Of a DNA stretch of 64,000 nt, positions 9,262 to 20,451 are shown one piece after another. The DNA lies in NCBI GenBank assembly GCA_958450365.1, contig CAUEEP010000741.1, forward strand, positions 3,706,001 to 3,770,000, in the 5' to 3' direction. The notes beneath the pieces are model-generated. The model was given only the letters and a program-made list of their open reading frames with translations. It had not been told where the DNA came from and made no database searches. Position 1 is the stretch's first letter. Each line of letters starts with the position of its first letter. The translations under genes were made by a program, and so were the position numbers. The DNA comes from Mesorhabditis belari (Eukaryota > Nematoda > Chromadorea > Rhabditida > Rhabditidae).

Positions 9262-12200
9262 CTCTTGGTTTCGGTTTTGGCTTCGGTTTCCTTTAGAGGA
9301 AGCGTAGCATCAGTCTCTGGCTCATCATCGGTTGGTTTGAATTTTGGTGTCGGTTTCTTCTTTGTCGGAGCGTTGAGAAGATCAGCCGGATCATCACTAT
9401 CCTTTGGTTTTTTCGGTGCCGCTTTCTTTGGTAGAGGTAGCGTAGCATCAGCTTCAGGCTCTTCCTCATCTGGCTCCGGTTTAACCTTGAGCGGTGTTTT
9501 TTGGAGCTGGTTTAGCCGGAGCTTTTGCCGGCGCCTTTGCTGGAGTTGGTTTTTTGGGAGCTGGTAGAGTGGCATCAGCTTCTGGTTCATCATCAGGAGT
9601 TCGCTTGACTTTTGGAGGTGCTTTAGCAGCCGGTTTAGCAGGTGTTGTTGGCTTGGCTGGGGATTTAGCAGCTGGCTTCTTAGGTAACGGTAAAGTAGCC
9701 TCTTCCCTCGGGTTCTTCATCGTCCGGCTTAACTTTTGGAGGTGCTTGACAGCTGGCTTGGCTGGTGTGGTTGGTTTAGCCGGAGTTTTTGTAGCTGGTG
9801 TGGCTGGCTTTTTCGGCAATGGCATCGTTACCTCGTCAGCTGGTTCTTCATCTTCAGGTTTAACTTTAGGAGGTGGCTTAGCAGCAGGTTTGGCTGGAGC
9901 CTTAGCCGGTGTTGCTGGTTTCTTTTGGTAATGGAACCGTTGCATCAGTATCTGGTTCTTCATCTTCAGGTTTCAGCTTTGGGACAGGCTTGGCGACAGG
10001 TTTAGCCGGAGCTGCAGCTGGTTTAGCTGGCGCTGCAGCTGGTTTAGCCGGAGCTGCAGCTGGTTTAGCCGGCGCTGCAGCTGGTTTAGTCGGAGCCTTT
10101 GTCACAGGTGCTACCGGTTTCTTTGGTAACGGAACACTGACTTCTTCTGCGGGCTCTTCATCATCTGAGGTTGGTTTTACTTTTGGTGAAGGTTTGGCAA
10201 CTGGTTTTACAGGTGCTGGCGCCTTTTGGGCTCCTGGCTTTTAGGCAAAGGAACTGTAGCATCAGTTTCAGGTTCATCCTCAGGTTTTAGCTTTGGTGCC
10301 GGTTTAGCAGCGGGTTTCGCTGGAGCTGTTGCAGGTTTTGCAGGTGTTGTTGGAGCTTTAGTAACTGGTGCAATAGGTTTCTTTGGCAATGGGATTGACA
10401 CCTCTTCAGCCGGTTCCTCATCGTCTGAAGTCGGTTTGACTTTTGGCGATGGCTTGGCAGCAGGCTTGACAGGAGTGGCGACTGGTTTTGCAGGTGTTGT
10501 CGGTTTTGGAGCATCAGTGGGCTTTGCTGGAGTAGCAGCTGGCTTGGCTGGTGCAGGTTTTGCTGGAGTGGTTGCTAGTTTAGCTGGTGTTGTTGGTTTT
10601 GCCGGTTCTTTAGTGACTGGAGCCACAGGTTTCTTTGGTAGCGGAATAGACACCTCTTCAGCCGGTTCTTCATCATCAGAAGTTGGTATGGGTTTAAGTG
10701 GCGCTTTTGCAGCTGGCTTTGCTGGGGTTGTTGCTGGTTTAACAGGCGCAGCAGCTGGTTTAGCCGGTGTGGCAGCTGGTTTAGCTGGTGTAGTTGGCTT
10801 AGCCTCTGCAGGCTTTTTCGGTTCTTCATCTGTGGGATCTTTAAACTTAGGTACCGGCTTCTTTTTCTCTGGCCCTCCCAACAAATCAGCCGGATCTTCC
10901 GTGTCTCCTGGCTTTTTCGGTGCAGCAATTGGCTTGACTGGTGCTTTGGCCACTGGCTTTTTTGGCAACGGTAGAGACACTTCTTCAGCTGGCTCTTCAT
11001 CATCAGAAGTTGGTTTGAGTTTCGGTGGAGGCTTTGCTACTGGTTTTGCCGGTTCTGTAGCTGGTTTCACTAGAGCAGCGACTGGTTTTGCAGGGGTTGT
11101 CGTCTTTGGCGCATCAGTTGGCTTGGCCGGAGCAGCAGATGGCTTAGCAGGAGTTGGAGCAGTTGTAGGTTTGACAGGAGTAGTCGGCTTAGCTGGAGCA
11201 GTTGTAGGTTTAGCTGGTGTTATAGGTTTTGCGGGTTCTTTAGTGACTGGAGCCACAGGTTTCTTCGGTAGTGGAATCGGAAATCTCTTCTGCCGGTTCT
11301 TCATCGTCAGAGGTAGGAATCGGCTTGAGCGGAGCTTTTGCCGCTGGTTTTGCTGGTGCTGTTGGTTTGGTAGGAGCGGCTGCTGGTTTAGTCGGGGTTG
11401 TTGTAGGTTTAGCTGGAGTTGTTGGCTTAGCCTCATCTGGTTTTTTGGGCTCATCAGTAGGCTCTTTGAATTTCGGAACAGGCTTCTTTTTATCTGGTCC
11501 TCCCAACAAATCAGCCGGATCTTCCGAATCGCCAGGCTTTTTTGGAGCTGTTGTTGGTTTAGCGGGAGCCTTGGTCACTGGAGCAACTGGTTTCTTCGGC
11601 AATGGAAGAGAAATCTCTTCAGCCGGTTCCTCATCATCAGAAGTCGGTTTTAGTTTTAGCGGAGGTTTAGCTGCCGGGGTTGTTGGTTTAGCTGGTGCAG
11701 CCGCCGGTTTAGCTGGTGGAGCTAGAGCTGGAGTCGCTGCCGGTTTAGCAGGAGTGGTAGGTACTTTCGTTGCTGGAGTAGTTGCCGGTTTGGCTGGTGT
11801 TGTTGGCTTAGCTGGTTCTTTAGTTACAGGGGCAACCGGTTTCTTTGGTAATGGAAGAGAAATCTCTTCAGCCGGTTCTTCATCATCGGAAGTTGGTATA
11901 GGTTTAAGTGGCGCTTTTGTAGCTGGTTTTGCTGGAGTTGTTGCAGGTGGTTTAACAAGAGTAGCTGCTGGTTTAGCCGGAGCTGGAGTTGTTGTTGGTT
12001 TTGCTGGAGTAGTTGATTTTGGCTCATCAGTAGGTTCTTTGAATTTCGGAACAGGCTTCTTTTTATCTGGTCCACCTAACAAATCAGCCGGATCTTCCGA
12101 ATCGCCAGGCTTTTTTGGAGCTGTTGTTGGTTTAGTGGGAGCCTTGGTCACTGGAGCAACTGGTTTCTTCGGCAATGGAAGAGAAATCTCTTCAGCCGGT

Positions 12201-15200
12201 TCCTCATCATCAGAAGTTGGTATGGGTTTAAGTGGCGCTTTTGTAGCTGGCTTTGCTGGGGTAGTTGCTGGTTTAACAGGCGCAGCAGCTGGTTTAGCCG
12301 GTGTGGCAGCTGGTTTAGCTGGTGTAGTTGGCTTAGCCTCTGCAGGCTTTTTCGGTTCTTCATCTGTGGGATCTTTAAACTTAGGTACCGGCTTCTTTTT
12401 CTCTGGCCCTCCCAACAAATCAGCCGGATCATCCGTGTCTCCTGGCTTTTTCGGTGCAGTAATTGGCTTGACTGGTGCTTTGGCCACTGGCTTTTTTGGC
12501 AACGGTAGAGACACTTCTTCAGCTGGCTCTTCATCATCTGAAGTCGGTATAGGTTTAAGTGGCGCTTTTGCAGCTGGCTTTGCAGGAGTTGTTGCAGCTG
12601 GCTTTGCGGGGGCTGTTGCAGCCGGTGTAACAGGAGTAGCTGCTGGTTTAGCCGGAGCAGGGGTTGTTGTCGGTTTTGCTGGAGTAGTTGATTTTGGCTC
12701 ATCAGTAGGCTCTTTGAATTTCGGAATAGACTTCTTTTTATCTGGTCCTCCCAACAAATCAGCCGGACCTTCAGAATCGCCAGGCTTCTTTGGAGCTGTT
12801 ATTGGTTTAGCCGGAGCCTTGGTCACTGGAGCAACTGGTTTCTTTGGCAATGGAAGAGAAACCTCTTCAGCGGGTTCCTCATCATCGGAAGTAGGCTTTA
12901 ATTTTAATGGCTTTGCAGGAGCGGCAGCTGGTTTTGCAGGTGTTGTCGGCTTTGGAGCATCAGTGGGCTTTGCTGGAGCAGTAGCTGGCTTGACTGGTGC
13001 AGGCTTTGCTGGAGTTGTTGTTGTCGGTTTGGTTGGTGTTGGGACTGCTGTTGGTTTCGCAGGTACAGCTGTCTCTTCAGGTTTTTTGGTTCACTGGTTG
13101 GTGTTTTAAATTTAGGCTCTGGTTTCTTCGGAGTAGGTCCGCCAAGGAAATCGGCTGGACTTTCACTATCCCCAGGTTTGACGGGCGCTTTCTTTGGAAG
13201 TGGTAGAGCCGCATCCGCTTCCGGTTCTTCTTTAGCCAACTTTGGAATTGGTTTAGCAGCTGTTGGCTTTGGGGCAGGTTTCACTGGTTCGACTGGTTTA
13301 GCTGGGGTTGTGGTTGGCTTAGCAGGTTCGGTAGGTTTCCTTTCCAATTGGTTTATCCTCAGCTTTTGCAGTGAGTGGTGGTTCATCCGGTTTCTTGGCT
13401 GACTTAGCAGGCTCATCAATTGGTTCTTTCAACTTGGGTACAGCTGCAGGTTTCTTGGGTGCAGCTGGAGCTTCACCATCACTTGGTTTTGATGGAGTGA
13501 CCGGTTTTGCCGGTGTGGTAGCAGCAGCCGGTTTGACGGGGAGTCGTTGCTGGTTTGGCAGCTGGTGTAGTTGTTGGTTTCTTCGGTTCTTCGGTTGGTT
13601 CCTTAAACCTTGGAGTGGGTGCCGGTTTCTTTGCTGGTCCTCCAAGAAAGTCAGCAGGAGCCTCAGAATCACCAGGTTTCTTGGTGACAAGAGCAGGCTT
13701 TTTAGCCAAAGGAAAGAGTAGCATCGGCTTCCGGCTCATCACCTGGCAACTTCAGTTTTGGAATAGGTTTAGCCGCTGTTGGTTTAGCTAACGGTTCATC
13801 CGATTTCTTGACTGGTTCAGTCTTTTGTGGTGTTTTGAAAGTCGGAGTTGGCTTCTTTGCAAGTGCTGGCGCTCCAAGATCTTCACATGGCAACTCTTCG
13901 TCATCATCAGGTTTCTTGAGTAAAGGTTTAACTTTCGCTGGCTCTCCAGGCTTTGCAGAAGTTGGCTCCAAAGCTTTTGTAGCAGGCTTTGCTGGTGTTA
14001 AAGGCTTAGAAGCTGGCTCAACTGGCTTAGAAGCTGGTTTCTTTAGATCCACTGGTTTGACTGGTTCTTTAAAATTGATCTTTGGATCTTTCTTAGCAGA
14101 AGGCCCACCTAAATCTTCAGATGGTAACTCCTCATCTTCACCAGGTTTCAAAGGTGTTTTCTGTGCCGGTGTAGCTAGCTTAACCGGTATAATACTCTTT
14201 GGCTTATCTCCAGGTTTTGTAGCAAGAGTATCAGCTTTTGGATCAGGTGCAGGTGTTGCTGTCGGCTTGACTGGATCTTTAAAACTCAGCTTAGGATCTT
14301 TCTTTGGAGTCGGCCCACCAAGCTCTTCACACGGCAACTCTTCATCAAAACCAGGCGGTTTTCCAACAGGTTTGGTTGGAGTAGGCTTTGTAGCAGTTGG
14401 TTTTACAGCCTCTTTCGGCTTCTCTGGTTCTTTGAAAGAAATTTTGGGATCTTTTTTTGAATCTGGCTTCCCCGCTTGTTCAGCAGGCAACTCTTTATCA
14501 CCTGGAGCTGGAGCTGACTTAGCTGGAGGCTTTAGTGGCTCTTTTTTATCCTTTACTGGTTCCTTTTTAGGATCCGGCTTTGCAGCAGGCTTCTTTGGTT
14601 CAGCCAAAGTAAAGCTTTCTCCATAAAATACCATTGGAGGACTTTTCGGTGCTTCTTCAGCTTTTGCAGGCTCTTTTGGTTTTGTGGAAACTTTATCAGG
14701 GATCTTCAAAGGTTCAGGTTTTTTCGTCTCCAGTTTCTTTGCATCAGCTGGTTTAGCTGGAGGCTTTTCCGGCTCTTTGAAAGCAATCTTTGGGTCTTTT
14801 TTTGCAGCTGGCTTCCCAATCTCTTCACATGGTACCTCGTCATCAATGGCCGGTCTTTTTCCAGCTGTAACTCCAGGTTTCTTAGCTGGCTCAACTGGCT
14901 TAGCCACTGGCTTGTCCACTGGCTTGTCCACTGGCTTGTCCACTGGCTTGTCCACTGGCTTGTCCACTGGCTTGTCCACTTCAGCTTTTTTTGTAGGTGG
15001 TGTTTCTTTCTCTTCTTCCGGTTTTCTTTTCAAAGTTGGTTCCGCTTTTTTCGGCACTTCTTTCAGAGAAATCTTTGGATCTTTCTTCTTTTGTGGTTCT
15101 CCAATTTCTTCACAAGGCAACTCCTCTTCCTCAGTCGCATGTCGTTTTATTGGAGGCTTTTTACCAATTGGTAAAGTGAATGAGCTCTCCGGTTCTTCAT

Positions 15201-15468
15201 CAATCTTCAACTTTGGCTTCTTTTCATCAACCTTTTTCGGCAATGCGAAAGCTGCCTCCACTTCAGGCTCAGAATCTTGTTGTTTCAGTTTTGGAACGGG
15301 TTTCTTTGGCTCATCTTTCTTTTGAGCAGTTTCTGGTTCTTCTGTTTTCAACTTCGGGAATTTCTTCTCATCGAGTTTTCCCGTGTCGCCGACTGGTTCC
15401 ACTTCCATCTCCGATTCCTCATCACTGTACTCGGACCATTCCTCATCAGACCACTCCTCATCCTCATC
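9262..15468 (-). CDS. Giant repetitive Lys/Pro/Ala/Glu-rich exon (PEVK-like)
   Basis: A 6.2-kb exon entered at 15468 after TTTTCAG. The N-terminal part is acidic (DEDEEWSDEEWSEYSDEESE). Next come six modules of roughly 60-90 residues around the consensus DEELPCEExGxPxxKKDPKI-SFKEPxKP (15.2-13.85 kb), with a run of VDKP repeats at 14990-14890. From 13.7 to 9.3 kb there are about ten longer cassettes. Each combines an acidic block TSDDEEPAEEVSLPLPKKP, a block KKPGDxxDPADLLGGPxKKK-PVPKFKxPTDE, and linkers of TPAKPAA. There are no globular domains here. The style is that of elastic or disordered regions of giant muscle proteins (titin PEVK/PEVT), which is an inference from composition only. The frame must shift by one base at about nine places (near 9490, 9710, 9920, 10230, 11270, 13085, 13345, 13545, 13710), each time picking up the same repeat register. 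Opposite-strand Gly/Ser/Ala-rich ORFs are shadows. Confidence 0.7.
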
Positions 15469-15548
15469 CTGAAAATGATTTCATGTGAAATATGGGATAT
15501 ATGGGACTTTTAAATTCTCAAATTAGATTACTGCTTTAAATGCTTCAC

Positions 15549-15615
15549 CTCATCATAGCTTTCCTCGTCAGATTCGGGTTTCTTTGGAGGTGGCTCGGCT
15601 TTCAACTTTGGCAAA
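15549..15615 (-). CDS. Small exon of giant protein gene
   Basis: Between a CATTTAG acceptor and a GTGAAG donor, reading SLPKLKAEPPPKKPESDEES then YDE. Phases match the exons on both sides exactly (enters with two bases carried over, exits at phase 0). Confidence 0.7.
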
Positions 15616-15932
15616 CTAAATGAAATGTGTCAACTGTGGCAAACTAAATGTGTCAATTTTTTTACAACAAATCAAACAAACAAAGCTTAGCATAGGCTTA
15701 TGGTAAATGCCGATTTCTTATCATCTTTTGGTTTTGGAAATGCCGGTTAAATTAAACCCTAAAAATAGAATAGAAAGCAAATGATTTTCCACTGAACAAA
15801 TTTTCCACAATACATCAAAAGTTTTGTTGAAAAGATTGAGTGTTTGGAGCGAAATCTTTCCTTGAAAAATGTACTTTATTTCGTGTTTTAACCATAAACT
15901 TGTTATCTACTCGTATTTAATATTTAAAATAC

Positions 15933-16078
15933 CTAAAAGTAACCGAAGTTGCCGGCTCATCAGGCTTTTTCTCCTCCTTTTTCTCGTCTTTCTTATCATC
16001 TTTCTTATCATCTTTCTTATCATCTTTTGGTTTTGGAAATGCCGCTTGAAGCTGGGGCTCCTCCTCTTCCTCTTCTGT
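15933..16078 (-). CDS. Acidic/Lys-rich exon of giant protein gene
   Basis: Reads TEEEEEEPQLQAAFPKPK, then three DDKK repeats and KDEKKEEKKPDEPATSVTF. Acceptor TTTTAG at 16079, donor GTATTT at 15932. A 24-base piece with the same words (ATCATCTTTTGGTTTTGG) recurs out of context at 15719-15743, a small duplicated exon fragment in the next intron. Confidence 0.7.
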
Positions 16079-16113
16079 CTAAAATTTGAATATTGTAAAA
16101 GAAAATTGTTTTA

Positions 16114-17129
16114 TTGGGTTGGTGAGTTGAAAACTGCCGGACTTTGAACTAAAATTTATTCAACATAAAACTATCAATTCCAAATAGTTTCCATTATTAT
16201 TGACGACTTCTGCCCATTTTACAGGCAATTTGATTCCTCTTTCGTTTAGGTTTTTTTTTAGCACGGTTTAGGGGTATTAAAGTTGTTATCTTCGGTGTAC
16301 ATCTACGGGAGGACCCTTGAGGAACTCCTTTTCAAAAATTTTCTAAAAAACCAGTAAAAACACTCTTTGGGTACTTTGTTAAAGTGGAAAGAGTTTTTTT
16401 GTGAGCACGGGGAACTAGATGGATCTATAGGGTGCGTGAAAAGTTCTGTTCTCTCCTAAAAGACCACTTTTGTAATGTTTTATGAAATTTTCAAGACTCA
16501 AAACCTACAAAATTAGATTTTTCAAGTATTTTTACACTAGAAGATTGTTCTATATCAGCTATTTTAGTCATATATTGGGTTAGTGAATTGAAAACTGCGG
16601 GACTTTGAACCAAAATTTATTCAACATAAAACCATAAATTGATTCCAAATAATTTCCATTATTATTGACGACTTCTGCCCATTTTACAGGGCACTATTGG
16701 ATTCCTCTTTCGTAGTAGGATTGTTTTTTGATTTTGGTTTGTGTGTGAGACAAGTGTGAGACTCAAAAATGGAGGACTGGAGATGGAAGGCGGGGGCTCC
16801 CAGTTTGAGCACTTTCTTCAAAAAGGAACCCATTTTTGTGTCAATAGAAAGGTTGTAGAGAATCAAAAATTAAGCTTATAGCCAAATTTTCAAAAAAGAT
16901 ACACTTAGTAGTTTCGCTTAAAATGCAAGTTTTGTGAAAATAGAATTGGAATCCGAAAATTTGGCATTTCTTGAAAATCAGTTTTTGAATCGTTCTGAAA
17001 ATTTGGATATAAGCTTGATTTTTGATTCTCTACAACTTTTCCATTGACACCAAAATGGGTTTCTTTTGAAGAAAGTGCTCAAACTGTCACATATGGCAAT
17101 AGCCCGCGGTTTTCAATTCACCAATCCAA
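16114..17129. mobile_element. Mariner-type MITE, family TTGGGTTGGTGA, copy 1
   Basis: Termini TTGGGTTGGTGAGTTGAAAA (left) and the inverse of TTTCAATTCACCAATCCAA (right), flanked by TA on both sides as for mariner/Tc1 target duplications. The first ~125 bp recur in direct orientation at 16574, so the element is either a nested pair or a dimer. No coding capacity. It lies in the intron between exons 15933-16078 and 17285-17347. A second copy is at 44361-45256. Confidence 0.8.
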
Positions 17130-17284
17130 TAATTATTGATTTATGATGAAAAATGAGAAGTTTATTAGAGATTTATTAGAGAAATTTTCACATTTAATTG
17201 TTTAAAATTAGAATTTTTTGTCAAATTTTGTCAAATTTTGTAAAAATTTTTGAAAAAGAATAAATAAGAATCACTTTTCCAAAC

Positions 17285-17347
17285 CTCTTCATAATATGAC
17301 CACTCCTCTTCGTCTTCATCTTCATAGCTGTATTCTTCGACGCTCAC
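17285..17347 (-). CDS. Most 5' recognised exon of giant protein gene
   Basis: Reads VSVEEYSYEDEDEEEWSYYE then E between a TTCTAG acceptor and a GTTTGG donor, 21 codons, phase 0 on both sides. The acidic Tyr/Trp pattern matches EEWSDEEWSEYSDEE at the start of the giant exon. Further 5' exons must lie upstream, beyond the transposon cluster at 17.4-19.1 kb; none was found up to 24 kb. Confidence 0.6.
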
Positions 17348-17429
17348 CTAGAATTTTGGTTCAAATCAAATGCTTTTGCTCAGAAAAGATCTTTCATTCA
17401 CACTTTCAACTATTCGGATTTATTAGGTA

Positions 17430-17857
17430 CACTACTGGACAATGAAATATCATACAGTGGAACCTCTCTATAACGTAACTCACGGGACGGCTATAGCTTA
17501 CGTTATATAGAGGTTTACGTTATATAGAGTGCCGTTTTATATAGCTTAACGTCGGCCGGGGACCGGTCACGCCCCACGTTATAGAGAGGTTTACGTTATA
17601 TCGAGGTTCGTTATAGAGAGTTTCGACTGTATTTGAAAAAAGATTGTCACTTTCGTCACTTTCGCGCGTCTGTAACTCCCTGTCTTTACCGTATTTCTAA
17701 ATATTAATATTACCATTGTGTAGCCCTTGAAAAGAGCTTTCAGAAAATGTATAACCCTAATAGTTTAAGGGACAAGGGAGGACAACGACAAGGGAGTTAC
17801 AGACGCACGAAAGTGACGATCGTTTTTTCAAATATCATATTTCATTGTCCAGCACTG
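17430..17857. mobile_element. Tc1-type foldback MITE (TACTGGACAATG), copy 1, interrupted
   Basis: Ends CACTACTGGACAATG and, inverted, CAGTGCTGGACAATG, flanked by TA. The ends resemble Tc1-like termini. The body is palindromic around TTTCGCGCGTCTGTAACTCC. It is split by a second element at 17455-17629. The uninterrupted relative is at 56709-56944. Confidence 0.85.
17455..17629. mobile_element. Pogo-like MITE (CAGTGGAACCTCTCTATAACG) nested in a Tc1-type MITE
   Basis: A 175-bp palindromic element with ends CAGTGGAACCTCTCTATAAC and CAGTCGAAACTCTCTATAAC, flanked by TA-TA. CAGT...AACCTCT...TAACG ends are typical of pogo/Tigger elements. Internal repeats of GTTATATAGAGG. A related copy at 58830-58990 shares the core AGTGCCGTT and CTTAACGTCGGCCGGG. 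Confidence 0.85.
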
Positions 17858-17867
17858 TACATGCATA

Positions 17868-19093
17868 AGAAATGCGGATTTCAACATTTTCATAAATTAA
17901 ATTTGGAACGATAGAAAGCTGATGTTATAAACTAGAATCGATGAATGTTATAAACCGTTTGAAAGCTGTAAATCTCCTCTACAAAATAGGCTAAAACGTG
18001 TTTCAATTGATCGAAGCATTGAAGCAAATTTCGAGGGCAAAATGCGAGTGACCAAAAAAGGAATCGAGTCACTTTAGGGACAAGTTTAGTGTCGTCAAAA
18101 TAGTTCGGTTTTGACTATATAGTGGAAAATGAGCGCCCTTCATTCAAAATCATTCAAAATCATTCAAAATCGCAAAAAGTTCAAAATCGTTCAAAATCGT
18201 TCAAAATCATTCAAAGTCATTCCTAAACCATTCTAAACCATTCAAATCGTTCAAAATCGTTCAAAATCATTAAAATATCATTCTAAACCATTCAAATATC
18301 ATTCTAAACCATTCAAATATCATTCTAAACCATTCAAAATCGTTCAAAATCGTTCAAAATCGTTCAAAATCATTCAAAGTCATTCTAAACCATTCAAAAT
18401 CATTCTAAACCATTCTAAACCATTCAAATATCATTCTAAATAATTAAGAGTTGGGATCATTTCATGGAAAACTTTGTTTTTACAATAATGTTTCTTTTGT
18501 GAAAAAGCCGGTTTTTGACAATTTTGAGGGTTTTGAACTTACGCTCTATCTAAATTTTTTGTAAATGCATTTCCGTTAGACTTTTTTGAATGAATTGATA
18601 TATAATTATCCTTTTCTTTTTAAATCTTCAATTTTGGAAAGCTAACTCTATTTTGACCACACTAAACCTGTCCTTAAAGTGACTCAAAAGTGATTAGTGT
18701 AAAAACAAAGTTTTTTCATAAAATGATCCGAACTCTTAATTATTTTGAATGATTTAGAATGATATTTGAATGATATTTGAATGATATTTGAATGATATTT
18801 GAATGATTTTGAATGAAGGGCGCTCATTTTTCCACTATATAGTCAAAACCGAACTATTTTGACGACACTAAACTTGTCCCTAAAGTGACTCGATTCCTTT
18901 TTTTGATCACTCGCATTTCCGCCCCTCGAAATTTGCTTCAATGCTTCGATCAATTGAAACACGTTTTAGCCTATTTTGTAGAGGAGATTTACAGCTTTCA
19001 AACTAGTTTATAACATTCATCGTTCTAATTTTTCAACATCAGCTTTCTATCTTTAGAAATTGATGAAAATGTTGAAATCCACATTTCTTATAC
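17868..19093. mobile_element. 1.2-kb palindromic (foldback) element
   Basis: The arm 17868-18140 (AAGAAATGCGGATTTCAAC ... CTATATAGTGGAAAATGAGC) is repeated inverted at 18815-19093. The inner arms are ATTCAAAATC/ATTCTAAACC tandem repeats (18145-18440) and their complement (18740-18815). The unpaired centre is about 18450-18720. No transposase is present. The short Lys-rich ORF at 19060-19260 crosses the boundary and is not convincing. Confidence 0.85.
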
Positions 19094-19439
19094 ATCTACC
19101 TAATGCGTGTAATTTTTCTGAACTCTCCAAGCGATCTTTTTTGAAAAACTTGTGGAAACAGTTCAAATTTCCGTTCAAAAGAGTAAAAAAGAATGAAAAG
19201 AGTGAAAGAAAGAACTGTGTGGAAAGAGCAAAAAGCGCTTCGAAGGATTTTGAAAAATAGAAATTTTATCAATTGAAAGATTTGAAATAGAGGTTCTATC
19301 AAAGTGAAAGATTTAAAAAAGATAGTCGCACTTTCACTATTTCAATCTTTAGAATACTTTCCCCTTCCAGAAGTCGGAGAACGAATCTAGCGGCTATGGG
19401 AAAAGCGCTTTATCTTCTAAAAAACCGACTTCAAGAATT

Positions 19440-19790
19440 TAATCTGACAAGGGAAAAGCACCGAGTGGAGCTGGCCTTTTGACTTCAGTGACCAGTCCTC
19501 ATTGACCTCACGTCCGTCTCGGCCTTTTGACTAGTGACCAGAGTCTTCGTGGTACTCGTCATGTGGCCTTTTGACTCCTTGACCAAGTCCTCGTGACCTC
19601 AAGTCGTCAACTGGCCTTTAGACTCGTGACCAGAGTCCTCGTGACCTCGTCTCAAATTATTAGCCTTTTGACTCATGACCAAGTCCTCGTGACCTCGTCC
19701 AGCTGTGCCCTTTGACTAGTGACCAAGAGTCCTCGTGACCTCGTCAAGCTGTGCCTTTTGACTCGTGACTAGAGTCCATCATATGGACAT
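19440..19790. repeat. Degenerate minisatellite, ~38-45-bp unit
   Basis: About eight diverged copies of GGCCTTTTGACTCGTGACC followed by AGAGTCCTCGTGACCTCGTC. A frame just downstream (19833-20066) is open but has no splice signals or family resemblance, and I leave it uncalled. Confidence 0.8.
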
Positions 19791-20451
19791 CTTATAGAGT
19801 CTGACCATGGAGATCTCGAATCCGTTTTCCTTTTGGTAGAACGCTATCTCAAACGGGAGATGTTGGAATATGAAAATCACGTTGAATTCCGAGGTCCTTA
19901 TGAGGCCGTCACACGCCTAACGACTTCTTTTGATCGTCTAGCGGATAGTCTGCTAGACTACCGGACCTATGACATTCTTTTCCCATCAGGCGGTTTCGAG
20001 TCCCACTCCCACGGTTCCCTTGGCCGTTGGAGGTTCGGGTTCGAGAACGAATTCCAGTTCCCATAGCCTTCGAGTTCGAGCTCCCTTAGGATGGATTTGG
20101 TCGCTCGAGTCAAAAGGCCGATTGACTCCGATGCCTTTCCCTTATGATAAATTTTTATATCAAAAATTTCGTCTAATCGGTATCAAACTATTAAGCGATC
20201 AGTTTAACGATAAATTCTAAAGCGTAGAACACAGGTTTACTGTCATTACCCACAATGGTGCACAGTGTCAAAAGTTTGTAGCTTCGTTTTGGTGTAATAT
20301 TTATTTGAATAACAACCTCAGCTTGCCACCAATATTGGCGTATTTCTATCTAAAAACGATTAATCAGAGGGGATTTTTATGATTTTTCAGCAAACAAGCA
20401 AGCATGTTAACGGCTCGATTCAGCTTAAGCCCCGAATGATCTTCGATTTTC

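Noticed and set aside
11271..13109. 612-codon plus-strand ORF rich in Gly, Ser, Ala and Val (also 10226-11653, 13808-14626)
   Set aside because: Antisense shadow of the Lys/Pro/Ala-rich exon: third-position and strand bias of CCN/GCN repeats keep the complement open. The minus strand has splice sites, acidic exons and phase continuity; the plus strand has none.
19833..20066. 77-codon ORF VERYLKREMLEYENHVEFRG as a gene
   Set aside because: No splice sites, no family resemblance, and directly attached to a degenerate repeat; composition alone is not enough.
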